Source: Lutjanus erythropterus (lineage: Eukaryota > Chordata > Actinopteri > Lutjaniformes > Lutjanidae). From it: 64,000 bases of DNA. Positions 62,741-64,000 of this stretch are shown piece after piece. The translations under genes were made by a program, and so were the position numbers. The notes beneath the pieces were generated by a model. The model was not told the DNA's origin and made no database searches. It was given only the letters and a program-made list of their open reading frames with translations. Within the stretch, counting starts at the first letter, position 1. Each line of letters starts with the position of its first letter. The stretch lies in NCBI GenBank assembly GCA_020091685.1, contig CM034606.1, positions 19,484,695 to 19,548,694 on the forward strand. The letters run 5' to 3'.

Positions 62741-64000
62741 TAAGGAATTAATTATTTTTCAGAGTGTTTTTTTGGGCTGTTGGGATTAATTACATGAGGT
62801 GAAGTTGTGTCAGACAGAAAAATCCACTCTGGACGCATAACAGCTCAATTAAATTCATCACTGGAGCCTGTTACGCGCAAGTGCCATCGCAATATCATCG
62901 AAAACTGGGACTACATCCAGTGTATTTGAAAAGGCACAGTGTTGGTGAATGGTTATTCTTCATGTTGCACGTCCATGCACAGTATTTCACACGGTTAACA
63001 CGTCAGCCTACTCAAGCGCTCTGAGGAAACAACGCTCCATACGCATGAAGGCTTAATTTATTCACAGACGATCAATAGTTCAGGGATTCGTGTTTTAATC
63101 TGCGTTGCTGCGTGTTTGGTGACAGCCTTGACCCACTCTGATCATCAGGGCATCGAGGATGATTTTTCCCTCCCTCTGAGTGCCACTATTTAAGGAACGC
63201 ATGTGATTTGGATAGTCTAGGACAGTGCCATCATTTTTAGCTCTCCCCACGCCAGAAGCCAAAGGAGACATATTTCTTGTCAGAAGAGATAAAACATGGA
63301 GTTATCATCAGATAAGACAGGCTCTTATTTTGGGAGTCAACAGAATTAATGAGACATTGAGGAATGAGACATTCGTGCTGTAAAGAACAAATGTCATGTC
63401 ATGAGTTTTTTAAAAAAAATATACGGTTTGTGGTTAACTAAAAATACAGTAAAGCTTTGAGCTGAATGTGATCCTGACCAAATAACTGAGGCACAGAAAG
63501 CTCACTTTATTGCACAGTAGTGCACTGGCTCAGCTTTGACTGCAGTCTATCCATCTATACAAGACCAAGCAAGCAACCTCTGGCCAAATATATGAGCACA
63601 AAAGCCACTGTAAAGTGTTTCATCAAGTATTGTGTGGCATTATTAAATAACCTCTATCTGCAACAATCTGCCTCTGCATTCTTGAACTGCAATAATGAAT
63701 CGATTAGTTGCCAACTCTTAAATTAGTCACCAACTGTTTTAATAATCAGTTAATTGCTTTGTGTATGTTCTTCACTGATTCCAGCTTCTTGAATGTGAAT
63801 ATTTTCTGGTTTCTGTAATTGTAAACTGAATGTTTTGTGCTGTGGACAAAACAAGACATCTGAGGGCATCACTGTGGGCTTTTATAAACACTTGCTGACA
63901 TTTTTCACTGTTTTCTGAGACTTTATAGACCAAACAAATCGTCAGTTATTCAAGAAAATAACCCACTGTAGTGGCTATCTTTTGTCTAAACATTTCTTGA
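62741..64000. other. possible first intron of an unseen gene
   Basis: Continues from the candidate donor. Mixed composition to about 63300, then AT-rich. No exon is visible to the end of the window. Confidence 0.3.

Noticed and set aside
1-64000. tRNA, rRNA, snRNA or CRISPR structures
   Set aside because: I looked for B-box words, cloverleaf arms and regularly spaced repeats and found none that hold up by eye; a covariance-model scan would be needed to exclude small RNA genes.

Overview
The window looks like nuclear DNA of a bony fish, most likely a spiny-rayed teleost. It is AT-rich and intron-bearing, has long non-coding stretches, CA/CT microsatellites and many small decayed transposons of kinds common in teleosts, and carries one clearly readable vertebrate gene. 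There is no prokaryotic or viral gene organisation, no operon and no CRISPR array. The species was inferred from content only.

The one well-supported gene is pleckstrin (plek) on the minus strand, coding from 34322 (start) down to 25559 (stop). Nine coding exons with GT/AG boundaries join in frame to a 351-residue protein with the order PH - phosphorylated linker - DEP - PH. Human pleckstrin is 350 residues, and the linker phospho-sites fall at the same numbers (S113, T114, S117). The upstream side carries a CT/GA microsatellite and an ETS/PU.1-type motif; a candidate poly(A) signal lies about 220 bases after the stop.

Positions 1-25300 and 34600-62000 hold no gene I can support. They contain an L2-like LINE tail (5.34-5.69 kb), a decayed Ty3/gypsy pol (5.83-6.83 kb), a TTAA-flanked MITE (10.96-11.21 kb), a 1.4 kb inverted-repeat element interrupted by a second repeat (17.11-18.48 kb), and AT-rich inverted-repeat elements (21.79-22.32 and 24.65-25.22 kb). 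Beyond plek are a hAT-like element with 8-bp target duplications (35.84-36.97 kb), a foldback element (42.97-43.42 kb), a TA-flanked AGAACC-rich element (44.31-44.83 kb) and a minus-strand LINE reverse-transcriptase remnant (58.81-59.40 kb). Several more complex, repeat-poor blocks (about 37.5-38.0, 43.8-44.25 and 52.95-53.6 kb) could be conserved regulatory elements, but only alignment could show this.

At 62.1-62.75 kb the base composition turns GC- and CpG-richer and a good splice donor follows. This could be the promoter and untranslated first exon of a plus-strand gene continuing beyond the window; its identity cannot be read here. I did not find a convincing previously undescribed system. 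The strongest unexplained signals are the possible promoter at 62 kb, the coding-looking 56-bp duplication near 8 kb, and the foldback and TA-flanked elements.
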